From Alphaproteobacteria bacterium (GTDB lineage: Bacteria; Pseudomonadota; Alphaproteobacteria; Caulobacterales; Aquidulcibacteraceae), in assembly GCA_016124655.1 (NCBI GenBank), contig WGNI01000001.1, positions 124,001-188,000 on the forward strand: a DNA stretch of 64,000 nt, given 5' to 3'. Shown here in pieces: positions 9,692 to 17,792 of this stretch. A program made the translations under genes and the position numbers. Each line of letters begins with the position of its first letter. Within the stretch, counting starts at the first letter, position 1. The notes below the pieces were generated by a model, which worked only from the letters and a program-made list of their open reading frames with translations, was not told the DNA's origin and ran no database searches.

Positions 9692-9728
9692 CGGCCGGGC
9701 GCAGAGCATGCGTCCGGCCGTCTCTTTA
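9692..9728 (+). terminator. Stem-loop terminator after the HU-like gene
   Basis: CGGCCGG at 9692 pairs with CCGGCCG ending at 9720, with further imperfect pairing of GCGCA and TGCGT around a short loop. TCTCTTTA follows. The stem is strong but the T-run is broken, so termination is likely but not textbook. Confidence 0.6.
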
Positions 9729-9803
9729 TGCGCCGGGGTTTGAAGCGGCGAAGCGGTCAGGCATGGTGTGCCGGTTCTCGAATTTTGGCGCGGCGCCCCA
9801 AGC

Positions 9804-10538
9804 ATGACGCTCTATGACACGATCGGCGTGGGCTATGCGGCCTTGCGCAAACCGGACCCGCGCATCGCTGCGCAGATTCACCGGGCTCTCGGGGATGCGC
9901 GCACGGTTTTGAATGTTGGCGCAGGCGCCGGTAGTTACGAGCCGACCGACCGGCAGGTGATGGCGTTGGAGCCGTCGGCGGAAATGATCCGTCAGCGGCC
10001 GGCGGGTGCTGCGCGGGCGGTGCAGGGCGTCGCCGAAGCGTTGCCGTTTGCGGATGGCGCATTCGATGCGGCGATGGCGGTGCTGACGGTGCACCACTGG
10101 ACGGATCTGAATGCGGGCTTGCGCGAGCTGCGGCGCGTGGCGCACGGTCGCGTCGTGATCCTCACCTTCGATGCGGATGCGCCGTATTTTTGGCTGGCGG
10201 ATTATGTTCCAGGGCTTGCCGCGCTCGATCGCGCGATCATGCCGAAGCTCGACGCCTACGCCCCGATTCTGGGCGCTGTGACAATCGACGCCGCGCCCAT
10301 TCCGCATGACTGCACGGACGGTTTTCTCGGCGCGTTCTGGCGGCGGCCGCGCGCCTATCTCGATCCAGCGGTGCGCGCGGGCATGTCTTCGTTCGCCAAG
10401 ATCGCCGATGCGGAAGCGGGCTTGGCGCGGCTTGAAGCGGATCTCGGCTCCGGCGCATGGGACGCGCGCTACGGCCATGTGATGGGGCTGGAGAGCCTCG
10501 ATCTCGGTTATCGCCTGATCATTGCCGAGGCGCGCTGA
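9804..10538 (+). CDS. Class I SAM-dependent methyltransferase
   Basis: Small-molecule methyltransferase of unknown substrate, 244 residues. Motif I appears as VLNVGAGAGSYEP near residue 35, followed by the acidic residue at the end of strand 2 (ALEPSAEM). A Methyltransf_11-type post-motif block follows (LPFADGAFDAAMAVLTVHHW). I took the ATG at 9804 (MTLYDTIGVGY) because the family usually begins with this D-x-x-A/G-x-x-Y pattern. An upstream ATG at 9768 would add 12 residues. No strong ribosome site is visible before either. It is isolated between the HU terminator and the cyclase gene. Confidence 0.85.
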   Translation: MTLYDTIGVGYAALRKPDPRIAAQIHRALGDARTVLNVGAGAGSYEPTDRQVMALEPSAEMIRQRPAGAARAVQGVAEALPFADGAFDAAMAVLTVHHWTDLNAGLRELRRVAHGRVVILTFDADAPYFWLADYVPGLAALDRAIMPKLDAYAPILGAVTIDAAPIPHDCTDGFLGAFWRRPRAYLDPAVRAGMSSFAKIADAEAGLARLEADLGSGAWDARYGHVMGLESLDLGYRLIIAEAR

Positions 10539-10610
10539 AGGCCCGCGCGGCTTGCGCGCGGCCCGCTGCGGCGACAAGGTCTTTGCACAAAACCAAAAAG
10601 GGAGGACGCG

Positions 10611-11564
10611 ATGACGCGTGCAGCACGCATTCCAGCGATGATCGGGGCGGCGATGCTTTGGGCCGCCGCCGGCGCGGCGAGCGCGCAGGACATGAACCTG
10701 CCGTCGCCATTCGGGCCCGACGACACGATCGGGGCGATGAACAATCTCACGCCGCAGACGGCGCGCGACGCTGCGCGCCTTGTGCGCACGGGGCAGGTCT
10801 ATGCGCTGGGCGTCGTCACCGGGCGCGCTACGCCGGCCTGGCCGGGGCGCTCCTACACTATGGTCGTGACGCAATCGAATGACGGGGCGGGCGGCGCGCT
10901 CGGCGCCAATCGCGTCACCGGCCACGACGATCTGTTGATCACCTATCTCGGCATCGGTTCGCAGATCGACGGGTTCGGCCACATGGGCCAGGGCCATGTC
11001 TATTTCAACGGCACGCGCGCGCAGGATTTCTTTGCGGGCACGGGCGTGACGCGCTTTGGCGTGGAGAATATTCCCCCGACCGCGACGCGCGGCGTTTTGC
11101 TCGACATGACCCGTCACTACGGGCAAACGCCGGTCGCGCCGGGCACGGCGTTCAATCGCGCCGAAATCGAGGCCGCGGCGCGGGCTGCGCGCGTGACGTT
11201 GCGGCGCGGCGACGCGGTGCTGTTCCACACCGGCTGGATGACGGCGAAGGCGCAGTCGGATCCTCAGGCGTTTATCGCGCAGCAGCCGGGCCTGGGGCGC
11301 GAAGGGGCGGAGTATCTCGCCTCTCTCGGCGTGGTGATGGTGGGCGCCGACACGGCCGCGCTGGAGGCGATCCCGTTCGAGGACGCAAACATGCCATTCG
11401 TGGTGCACCAGACGCTCTTGACCAAGCACGGCGTGCACGTCTTGGAGAACATCAACACCGCGCAACTGGCGGCGGATGGCGCGACCGAATTCATGTTCGT
11501 GTTGGGTCAGCCGCGCTTTGAAGGCGCGGTGCAGACGGTGATCAATCCGATCGCCATTCGCTAA
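10611..11564 (+). CDS. Secreted cyclase-family (kynurenine formamidase-like) hydrolase with atypical metal motif
   Basis: Member of the cyclase/kynurenine-formamidase fold, 317 residues, with a cleavable signal peptide (about residues 1-26, ending A-S-A-Q), so it is probably periplasmic. An AGGAGG-like site precedes the ATG at 10611. The family motif H-x-G-T-H-x-D-x-x-x-H appears here as GIGSQIDGFGHMG. The first two histidines are replaced by glycine and glutamine, while the Asp and last His remain. A subfamily with Gln in place of the second His is known to me among cyclase-family proteins, so activity is possible but the substrate cannot be named. A palindromic repeat begins at its stop codon. 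Confidence 0.85.
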   Translation: MTRAARIPAMIGAAMLWAAAGAASAQDMNLPSPFGPDDTIGAMNNLTPQTARDAARLVRTGQVYALGVVTGRATPAWPGRSYTMVVTQSNDGAGGALGANRVTGHDDLLITYLGIGSQIDGFGHMGQGHVYFNGTRAQDFFAGTGVTRFGVENIPPTATRGVLLDMTRHYGQTPVAPGTAFNRAEIEAAARAARVTLRRGDAVLFHTGWMTAKAQSDPQAFIAQQPGLGREGAEYLASLGVVMVGADTAALEAIPFEDANMPFVVHQTLLTKHGVHVLENINTAQLAADGATEFMFVLGQPRFEGAVQTVINPIAIR

Positions 11565-11642
11565 AGCCTGATCGTTTGGGATTGCATCCATCCCGAACGT
11601 GACTCAGGCGCGCAATCAAGAGCTTGGAGCGTGATCGTCGCC
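11563..11642. repeat. Dispersed palindromic repeat, copy 1 (partial)
   Basis: Begins at the stop codon of the cyclase gene. GCCTGA pairs with TCAGGC and GTTTGGGAT with ATCCCGAAC around a short centre, followed by GAGCGTGAT and CGCC. The layout and much of the sequence match the copy at 40815-40954. It resembles intergenic palindromes that are widespread in alphaproteobacterial genomes. It may act as a terminator or mRNA stabiliser for the upstream gene. Confidence 0.7.
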
Positions 11643-11672
11643 AAACAAAAGGCCCGGCGTTTCCGCCGGGCC
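11643..11672 (-). terminator. Rho-independent terminator of the M23-bactofilin operon
   Basis: On the minus strand GGCCCGGCG, a GAAA loop and CGCCGGGCC form a perfect nine-pair hairpin followed by TTTTGTTT. It lies 36 bases after the bactofilin stop codon and is a textbook intrinsic terminator. Confidence 0.9.
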
Positions 11673-11708
11673 GAAGTTCGGTATTCCCAACCCAAACCAG
11701 AAGACGCG

Positions 11709-12257
11709 TCAGGCCGACGCGCCCGTAACGATGACGCCTTGCGACAGGCGATCCTGCTCGCTCGCGGGCTCGCCGAACGGGGAGCCGCCGCTGAAGGTCG
11801 GATCATGGCTCGGCGCGGCGCTGCTTGCGCCTTGCGAAATGCCCGGCTGGTCGCGCAGCGGATCCTGCAGATAGCGGCACTGGCCTTCGAAGACCGCGCC
11901 CATTTCGACGGAAAGGCTTTGGTGCACGATGTCGCCCAGCACGTGAGCATTGCGCATCAGTTGCACCTTGCGGGCGCGCACCGCGCCTTCGACGCGGCCC
12001 TGCACCGTCACGGTTTCGCAGACGACGTCGCCCTTGATCATGCCGGTGTCGCCGATCGTGATCGATCCGCCGCGGACATTGCCTTCGATCTCGCCATTGA
12101 TCTGCAACTCGGCGCCATCGGCTTCGATGGTGCCCACGAAGCGCACGCCATTGGCCAGGATCGAGGGAACGATCTGGCCCGACGGCACGCGGCGCGGCGC
12201 AGCCGGCTCCGGCGCGGCCGGCATGGAATCCCCAGATCTACCCTTGTTCGTGAACAT
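11709..12257 (-). CDS. bacA: Bactofilin (polymer-forming cytoskeletal protein)
   Basis: Membrane-associated bactofilin that self-assembles into filaments and positions cell-wall enzymes; 182 residues. The central beta-helix (about residues 30-135) shows the repeating pattern of G, V and I at fixed spacing (NGVRFVGTIEADG, INGEIEGNVRGG, GDTGMIKGDVVCETV), with proline-rich tails on both sides, as in the family. Its first 20 bases overlap the end of the M23 peptidase gene, so translation is probably coupled. In stalked or budding relatives a bactofilin and the adjacent M23 peptidase (LmdC in Hyphomonas) act together in shape control. The same partnership here is inferred from the gene pair. Confidence 0.93.
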   Translation of the reverse strand: MFTNKGRSGDSMPAAPEPAAPRRVPSGQIVPSILANGVRFVGTIEADGAELQINGEIEGNVRGGSITIGDTGMIKGDVVCETVTVQGRVEGAVRARKVQLMRNAHVLGDIVHQSLSVEMGAVFEGQCRYLQDPLRDQPGISQGASSAAPSHDPTFSGGSPFGEPASEQDRLSQGVIVTGASA

Positions 12258-13467
12258 GTCGTCCGGCCCTCAGAAAATTGACGGGATCAACCGCGCGCCC
12301 GCGGAACCAAACTTCGTAATGCAGGTGCGTGCCGGTGGAGCGGCCCGTTGAGCCCATCGACCCGATGCGCTGCCCGATCGCCACACGCTCGCCGCGCGCC
12401 ACCTGAATGTCGCGCAAGTGCGCGTAGCGGGTCTTGAAGCCGTGGCCGTGATCGACTTCGACCACATAGCCGTAGCCGCTCTTGACGCCGGCGAAGGACA
12501 CCGTGCCCGGCGAGGTGGCCACCACCGGCGCGCGGTCGAACGCGGCGAGGTCGAGGCCGGAATGGAAGGCGGCGCGGCCCGTGAAGGGATCGATGCGCGG
12601 GCCGTAGCCGGAGGTTTCGCGGAAATCGACGGCGACCGGCGGCGCAAGCGGGGTGGCGTCGGCCACGGCCTGCAAGCGGCGGCTTTCGGCGACGCGCGCG
12701 GCGACCTGGCTGACCCGGTGCGCGAATTGCGGGTTCATGCCGCTGTCGCGGAGGTAATCGATCAGGTTCTGCGGGACGAGCGGGCCGCCGCTTTCAGCCT
12801 CGTCGGCGCCGGTCAGACGCTGCAGGCTGACGCCGGTGAGGCGCAGCACGCCGCGGGTCTGTTCGGCGCGCTCAACGACGGAATCTTCGAGCTCCGCCAA
12901 GGAGAGCGATTGTTCGGTTTCGAGGCGGTCGACCCGGCCGCGGAAGCCGACGGTCTGCACCTGCATCGGCTCGATGGAGAGGGCGCGGGAGGCGCGGGGC
13001 TCGGCCTCGTCGATGGAGGCGCGCATCAGCAGGCGGGCGCCGTCACGCTCGATCGGGCGTGCCGCGGCCGTCAGGCTCGATCCGCCGGCATATTCCAGGA
13101 GGCTGCGCAGCACTTCGTGACGGCGCTCGAATTCGGCGGTGGTTTGTTCGAAGGTCTGGGTGCGCTCGGCAAGCTGGGCCTGCGCGGTGGCGGCCTGGGC
13201 GCGGGCTTCGTTCAACCAGCGGTCGTACTTGGCCTGCAGCCGTTCGACTTCGCTGTTGGTCTGCGCGGTCATGGACGGCGCGGCGATCGTGTGCGCGGTG
13301 GCGTAGACGCACCAGCCCGCGACGCTGACCGCGCCCAGCGCCATCAGCGCCTGGCGCGACGGCGAGAGCGAGACGTAACGCACGGTCCCGCCGCTGCGGT
13401 GGTAGATTTGTCTTTCCGGGAAGGCGCGGTCAAAGAACGCGCGCGCTCGACTTCCGAACTGGCTCAT
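12238..13467 (-). CDS. lmdC: M23 (LytM) peptidoglycan endopeptidase, bactofilin-associated (LmdC-like)
   Basis: Membrane-anchored murein peptidase. From the ATG at 13467 it has 409 residues (a GTG at 13476 would add three). One transmembrane helix lies around residues 35-60. A long alanine/glutamate/glutamine-rich coiled-coil follows (about residues 70-125). The C-terminal M23 domain (about residues 285-395) keeps the zinc ligands in FHSGLDLAA and HLHYEVWF, so it looks catalytically active, unlike the degenerate LytM activators. It is the first gene of a two-gene operon ending in the terminator at 11643-11672. Membrane topology places the peptidase domain in the periplasm and a short N-terminal segment in the cytoplasm to contact bactofilin. 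Confidence 0.92.
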   Translation of the reverse strand: MSQFGSRARAFFDRAFPERQIYHRSGGTVRYVSLSPSRQALMALGAVSVAGWCVYATAHTIAAPSMTAQTNSEVERLQAKYDRWLNEARAQAATAQAQLAERTQTFEQTTAEFERRHEVLRSLLEYAGGSSLTAAARPIERDGARLLMRASIDEAEPRASRALSIEPMQVQTVGFRGRVDRLETEQSLSLAELEDSVVERAEQTRGVLRLTGVSLQRLTGADEAESGGPLVPQNLIDYLRDSGMNPQFAHRVSQVAARVAESRRLQAVADATPLAPPVAVDFRETSGYGPRIDPFTGRAAFHSGLDLAAFDRAPVVATSPGTVSFAGVKSGYGYVVEVDHGHGFKTRYAHLRDIQVARGERVAIGQRIGSMGSTGRSTGTHLHYEVWFRGRAVDPVNFLRAGRHVHEQG

Positions 13468-13647
13468 GTCCGTCACCGCCCGCCTGACGCCAAAAACTGT
13501 ACTGCCCGCCCCGTCGCAATTGACCTAAAACCGAGCGCCATTGCAACCTTCATCGCCGCATTGCGGCGGAAAATTCACCGTCTTGCGCAGTTGAGGCGCG
13601 CCGCCGCGCGAATAGGCGGCTTGTGCTTGGGAAAATCGCAAGATTCG

Positions 13648-14115
13648 TTAACCGCGAAGCGCCGCCAAGACCGCCTCAGCATGGCCTTTGACTTTAACTT
13701 TTCGCCAGATTTCCAAGATCTTTCCATTGCCGCCGATCAGGAAGGTGGCGCGCTCTACGCCCATGTACTTGCGCCCGTACATGCTCTTCTCGACCCACAC
13801 GCCATAGGCCTCGCAGACAGCGCCGTCTTCGTCGGACGCGAGCACCACTTCCAGGCCGTGCTTGGCGGCGAATTTCTCGTGGCTGGCGACGCTGTCGCGC
13901 GAAACGCCGATCACGGTGGCGCCCGCCGCCGCAAATTCAGCTGATTTTTCAGTGAAGTTTAGGGCTTCCTGCGTACAACCGGATGTGTCGTCCTTAGGAT
14001 AGAAGTACAGCACCGCCGGACTTCCCTTCAGGGACGCGAGCTTGATGCGCCCGCCGCCCGCGATGGGAAGGTCGAATTTGGGCGCTGCATCGCCGGGTTT
14101 TAGCGCATTGGCCAT
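13648..14115 (-). CDS. bcp: Thioredoxin-dependent peroxiredoxin, Bcp/PrxQ type
   Basis: Reduces peroxides with thioredoxin as electron donor; 155 residues from the ATG at 14115. The peroxidatic cysteine is in DDTSGCTQEAL near residue 47. The second cysteine found in many Bcp proteins five residues later is absent, but the cysteine in GAVCEAYGVW (equivalent to Cys99 of the E. coli protein) is present. A much longer minus-strand open frame reaches 16449, but everything beyond 14115 is the antisense of the AsmA-like gene. It is transcribed divergently from that gene, with 60 bases between the starts. Confidence 0.95.
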   Translation of the reverse strand: MANALKPGDAAPKFDLPIAGGGRIKLASLKGSPAVLYFYPKDDTSGCTQEALNFTEKSAEFAAAGATVIGVSRDSVASHEKFAAKHGLEVVLASDEDGAVCEAYGVWVEKSMYGRKYMGVERATFLIGGNGKILEIWRKVKVKGHAEAVLAALRG

Positions 14116-14175
14116 GGTTTGGTCTCCTCTTCGGCGCGGCCGCGCCCGGTTTTCCGCCGATCGACGGATCCTTCC

Positions 14176-17100
14176 ATGATCCGCCGCTCGTCCCTCATTG
14201 CCCTGGAAATCGCCGCGGCGGCGCTGGCGCTCGCGCTGATCGCAGTGGGCGCGCTGTGGTGGCGGCTGAGCCAAGGGCCGATCGAGCTGCCATTGATCGC
14301 CCGCCATGTCGAGGCGCAGCTCAGCGAGGCGCGGCAAGGCCGGCCGGTCAGCATCGAGACGGCGCAGCTGAGCTGGTCCACGCGCGCGCGCGCGCTGCAG
14401 CTTGAGGCGCTGAACGTGGTGGTGCGCAACGCGGCGGGCGAGCCGCTCTCCACCAGCCGGCGGGTGACGATCGGGGTGTCGCCGCTGTGGCTGGCGGTGG
14501 GCCGGGTGGCGGTCAAACGCGCGGACTTTCTCGGCGGCGATGTTTCCGTGGCGCGGCGCGCGGACGGCTCGGTGTCGCTTGCCTTTGGTCCTCCGGGCTC
14601 GGAGCCCGACATCGTCATCCCGCCGCCGCCGCCGGAAGAGACGCTGCAGCAGCGCGTGGAGCGCATTCTCGACGGCCTGCAGGCGACGTTCCGGCCGGTC
14701 GGCGCGGGCGGCAATCTGCGCGGCATGTCGATCCGCGAGGCCAAGCTCACGATCATCGACGAGGCGGCCGGGGCCACCTGGACCGCCGATGACGCGGCCT
14801 TCACGCTGACGCGCGAGCGCACGACACTGGCGTTGGCGGTGGCGGCGCGCCTGGAAGGGCCGCGCGGCCCGGCGCCGGCGGAACTGCGCGTCACCACCGA
14901 TACCGGCTTTCAAAGCGCGCTCATTGAATTCACCGCGCGCGACGCGCGGCCGGCGGCGTTGCTCTCTCCCGCGGCGCTGGGGCCGTTTGCGGGGCTCGAT
15001 GCGCCGATGACGGCGTCGATCAGCGTCGGTCTCGATCGGCGCTCGGGCGTGACGCGGCTCGACGGCGACGTCGCGCTGGGGCGCGGATCGGCGGAACTCG
15101 CGGGCGGACGGTTCGCTATCAGCGGCGGGCGGCTGCGCGGGCGCTATGACGTCGAGGGCGACGAGCTTGTGATCGACGAATTGGCGCTGGCGGGGACGCG
15201 CACGCGGATCGGCGGGGCGATCCATGTGGCCAATGCGTCCGCGCTTTATCGCGCCAGCGCGGAAACGCCGGCGGCGTTTGATATTTCCTTGCCGTCGCTG
15301 ACGCTGGACGTACCGGGCGTGTTTTCCGATCCGATGGCGATGCAGGCGCTGCGCGTGAAGGGGCAGATCGAACTCGGCGCCAAGCAGATCATCCTGACCA
15401 CGTTCGATGCGCGGGTGGACGATGCACGCGTTACCGGGCAGGGGCGTTTCTATTGGGCGCAGATCGGCGAGACCGCCTATCCCGGCCTGACGTTCACAGG
15501 CGCTGTGACCGGCGCAGTCGATGCGCGCCGGGTGATCGCGTTCTGGCCGCTGACTGGGCCTGACAGCGCGCGGGATTATATCGGGCGTGCGCTGACGGGG
15601 GGTCGGGTTCGCGACATCGCAGCGCAGATTGATATCCGGCCGGAGCATATCGCTGCCGGCGTGTTGCCGAACGAAGCGCTGAATGTTGCGTTTTCCTACA
15701 ATGATGCGGCGTTTCAATTCATCACCACGATGTCGCCGGTCACGGAAGGCCGCGGCAGCGCGGTGCTGCGCGGCAATTCGTTCGATTTGCGCGTCGAGCA
15801 GGCGCGGCTGAACGGACTGGCGGTCACGCAAGGGCGGGTTCTGGCGCCGCGGCTGACGCCGCGCGGGGCGATGCTGAGCGTGTCGATGCGCGCGGAGGGC
15901 GATGCGCGCGCGGTCGTGGGGCTGTTGACGCAGGAGCCGCTTTCGCTCGGCGAGCGGCTGCCGTTCGAACCGGGCAGCGTCGGCGGGCGCGGCGTGGTGA
16001 CGTTCTCGATGCAGCGGCCGACGCTGCCGAACTTGAAGTTCGAGGATTATCGTTTCGCGGTCGACGGCCGGTTTGAAAACGTCAGCGGGGTTGCGCGCAC
16101 CAATCGTTTGCCGATCGCGGAAGGGCGTTTGCATGTCGCCGGCGATCAGCGCGCGATCACGATTTCGGGGCCGTTGCGGATGGGCGGCTCTTCGGTGTCG
16201 CTGAACTGGACCGAACGGATCGGGGAAAACATCCGCGCGCCGAGCGCGTATGAGATTTCCGGCGATTTCACCGCCGCGGATCTGGAGCGGCTGGGCTATC
16301 CGGTGCGGCGCGTCGCGGATGGGCGGATCGGCGTGACGCTCAGCGGGGCGGGCAATGGGTTCGATCCCGACCGCGCGACCGTGGCGCTCGATCTGCGCAA
16401 CGCGCTGGTGCAATTGCCGCGCGGCTTGTGGACCAAGCGCGTGGGGCAAGCGGCGAGCCTGCGTTTCAACGCCGAACGCAGCAGCGGCGGCGTGATGATC
16501 TTGAGCCAGATCGATGCGCGCGGGCCCGGCCTGACGGGCGCAGGCCAGGTGCGGCTGGCGCGCGACGGGCGTCTATTGGAAGCCAATCTCACGCGGCTTG
16601 CGATCGAGGGCCAATCCGATGCGCGCGTGGCGCTGACGCGCAGCGAACAGGGCGCGTATGACGTGTCGATCACGGGCGCCTATTTCAACGCCGAACCGTT
16701 CATGGGCGATGACGAAGCGGATGCGCCCGCCAGCAGCGCAAGCGCTGCCGGCGCTGCGGCGCAGGATGGTCCGTTGACGATGACGGCGGATGTCAATGTC
16801 GCGCGGCTGGGTCTGCGCGGCGATGCAGCGCTTGCGAATGCGCGCGCCAATGTACGGCTCGACCGCGATGCGCTGACCGCGCTCAGCGCAGAGGGCCGCA
16901 CGCCGCGCGGCGGCGCCATGTCGCTGTCGCTGGGGCCGCTGGGCGAAGACGCGCGCAGCCGCGTGCGCATGCGCTCCGATGATGCGGGTTTTGCCGCGCT
17001 TGCGCTGACGGGCGCGGACAATATCGTCGGCGGCAGCGCCAGCGCTGAGGGCGCGTGGACCGCGGCCAATGGCGGACGCGCGGAATTCCAGTTGCAGATG

Positions 17101-17586
17101 CGCGATTTCAAGGTTGTGCGCGTGCCGGCGATGGCGACGCTGCTCTCAACGGTGGCGTCGCTGCGCGGGCTTGTCGAAGCGCTGAACGGCGAAGGCATCA
17201 CGTTCGTGAACATGGATGCGCCGGTGGTGATCGCGGGCGACCGCGTGACCATTGGCGAAGCGCGGATGGCGGGGCCGTCGATCGGGCTCACGGCGTCTGG
17301 ATCGTATGAAATGAAACGGGATTCGCTCGATATCGACGGCGTGGTCGTGCCGTCCTACGGCTTGAATTCCATGTTGGGCGCGGTGCCGGTGCTGGGCGAT
17401 CTGTTCGTGTCGCGCCAGGGCGAAGGCATTTTCGGCATGACCTATTCGGTCAATGGGCCGATCGCGAATGCGCGCGTCGGCGTGAACCCGATGTCGGCGC
17501 TGGCGCCGGGCATTTTCCGCCGGATTTTCGAGCCGATCGCGCCGCGGCGCGAGACGCCGGCGCAACCGGCGCAGCGCGGCGGCTAA
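14176..17586 (+). CDS. Large AsmA/YhdP-like (DUF3971) envelope protein
   Basis: 1136 residues with one N-terminal transmembrane helix (about residues 8-30). The rest is an extended beta-rich region with repeated short amphipathic strands and a conserved C-terminal block around VPSYGLNSMLGAVPVLGD. This matches the YhdP/AsmA-like family, whose members form hydrophobic grooves that bridge the periplasm for phospholipid transport to the outer membrane. I used the ATG at 14176, right before the membrane helix; an in-frame start at 14119 adds only unstructured residues. The gene diverges from bcp and ends four bases into the convergent miniprotein gene. Lipid transport is inferred from the family. 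Confidence 0.88.
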   Translation: MIRRSSLIALEIAAAALALALIAVGALWWRLSQGPIELPLIARHVEAQLSEARQGRPVSIETAQLSWSTRARALQLEALNVVVRNAAGEPLSTSRRVTIGVSPLWLAVGRVAVKRADFLGGDVSVARRADGSVSLAFGPPGSEPDIVIPPPPPEETLQQRVERILDGLQATFRPVGAGGNLRGMSIREAKLTIIDEAAGATWTADDAAFTLTRERTTLALAVAARLEGPRGPAPAELRVTTDTGFQSALIEFTARDARPAALLSPAALGPFAGLDAPMTASISVGLDRRSGVTRLDGDVALGRGSAELAGGRFAISGGRLRGRYDVEGDELVIDELALAGTRTRIGGAIHVANASALYRASAETPAAFDISLPSLTLDVPGVFSDPMAMQALRVKGQIELGAKQIILTTFDARVDDARVTGQGRFYWAQIGETAYPGLTFTGAVTGAVDARRVIAFWPLTGPDSARDYIGRALTGGRVRDIAAQIDIRPEHIAAGVLPNEALNVAFSYNDAAFQFITTMSPVTEGRGSAVLRGNSFDLRVEQARLNGLAVTQGRVLAPRLTPRGAMLSVSMRAEGDARAVVGLLTQEPLSLGERLPFEPGSVGGRGVVTFSMQRPTLPNLKFEDYRFAVDGRFENVSGVARTNRLPIAEGRLHVAGDQRAITISGPLRMGGSSVSLNWTERIGENIRAPSAYEISGDFTAADLERLGYPVRRVADGRIGVTLSGAGNGFDPDRATVALDLRNALVQLPRGLWTKRVGQAASLRFNAERSSGGVMILSQIDARGPGLTGAGQVRLARDGRLLEANLTRLAIEGQSDARVALTRSEQGAYDVSITGAYFNAEPFMGDDEADAPASSASAAGAAAQDGPLTMTADVNVARLGLRGDAALANARANVRLDRDALTALSAEGRTPRGGAMSLSLGPLGEDARSRVRMRSDDAGFAALALTGADNIVGGSASAEGAWTAANGGRAEFQLQMRDFKVVRVPAMATLLSTVASLRGLVEALNGEGITFVNMDAPVVIAGDRVTIGEARMAGPSIGLTASGSYEMKRDSLDIDGVVVPSYGLNSMLGAVPVLGDLFVSRQGEGIFGMTYSVNGPIANARVGVNPMSALAPGIFRRIFEPIAPRRETPAQPAQRGG

Positions 17587-17792
17587 GGTTCAATTTCAAT
17601 GGGATTGTGCGGATAACGCATCGGGGCGCACATTGCGGCGATGGCGCGGTGCAGGTCTTTGTCCTGATCCGACAGCGCCGCGTGTGTGGCGGGAGGGCGC
17701 GCGCGTTCGGCCGCTAAGTCGGCCTCCAACCAGAGTTGCTTGAGGCGCGTCATGCGCTCGTCGGTCCAGTAGGCGTGGGTTTGCGGGTTCAT
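17583..17792 (-). CDS. 69-residue miniprotein with GcrA-like N-terminal motif
   Basis: A short gene translationally coupled to tyrS: its ATG overlaps the tyrS stop as ATGA. Residues 8-21 read [14 protein letters not shown], nearly identical to the start of the cell-cycle regulator GcrA of Caulobacter (W-T-D-E-R-V-x-x-L-K-x-L-W). The remaining part of the GcrA helix-turn-helix (the S-A-x-x-I-A stretch and beyond) is not recognisable. The C-terminus is proline-rich ([12 protein letters not shown]). It may be a truncated GcrA-like protein that binds the same partner surface, or the likeness may be confined to one helix. It ends convergently with the AsmA-like gene, with a four-base overlap. Confidence 0.6.
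   Translation of the reverse strand: MNPQTHAYWTDERMTRLKQLWLEADLAAERARPPATHAALSDQDKDLHRAIAAMCAPMRYPHNPIEIEP

Noticed and set aside
13648-16449. A 933-residue minus-strand open frame extending bcp upstream
   Set aside because: Only residues from 14115 match a peroxiredoxin; the rest is the antisense of the AsmA-like gene.
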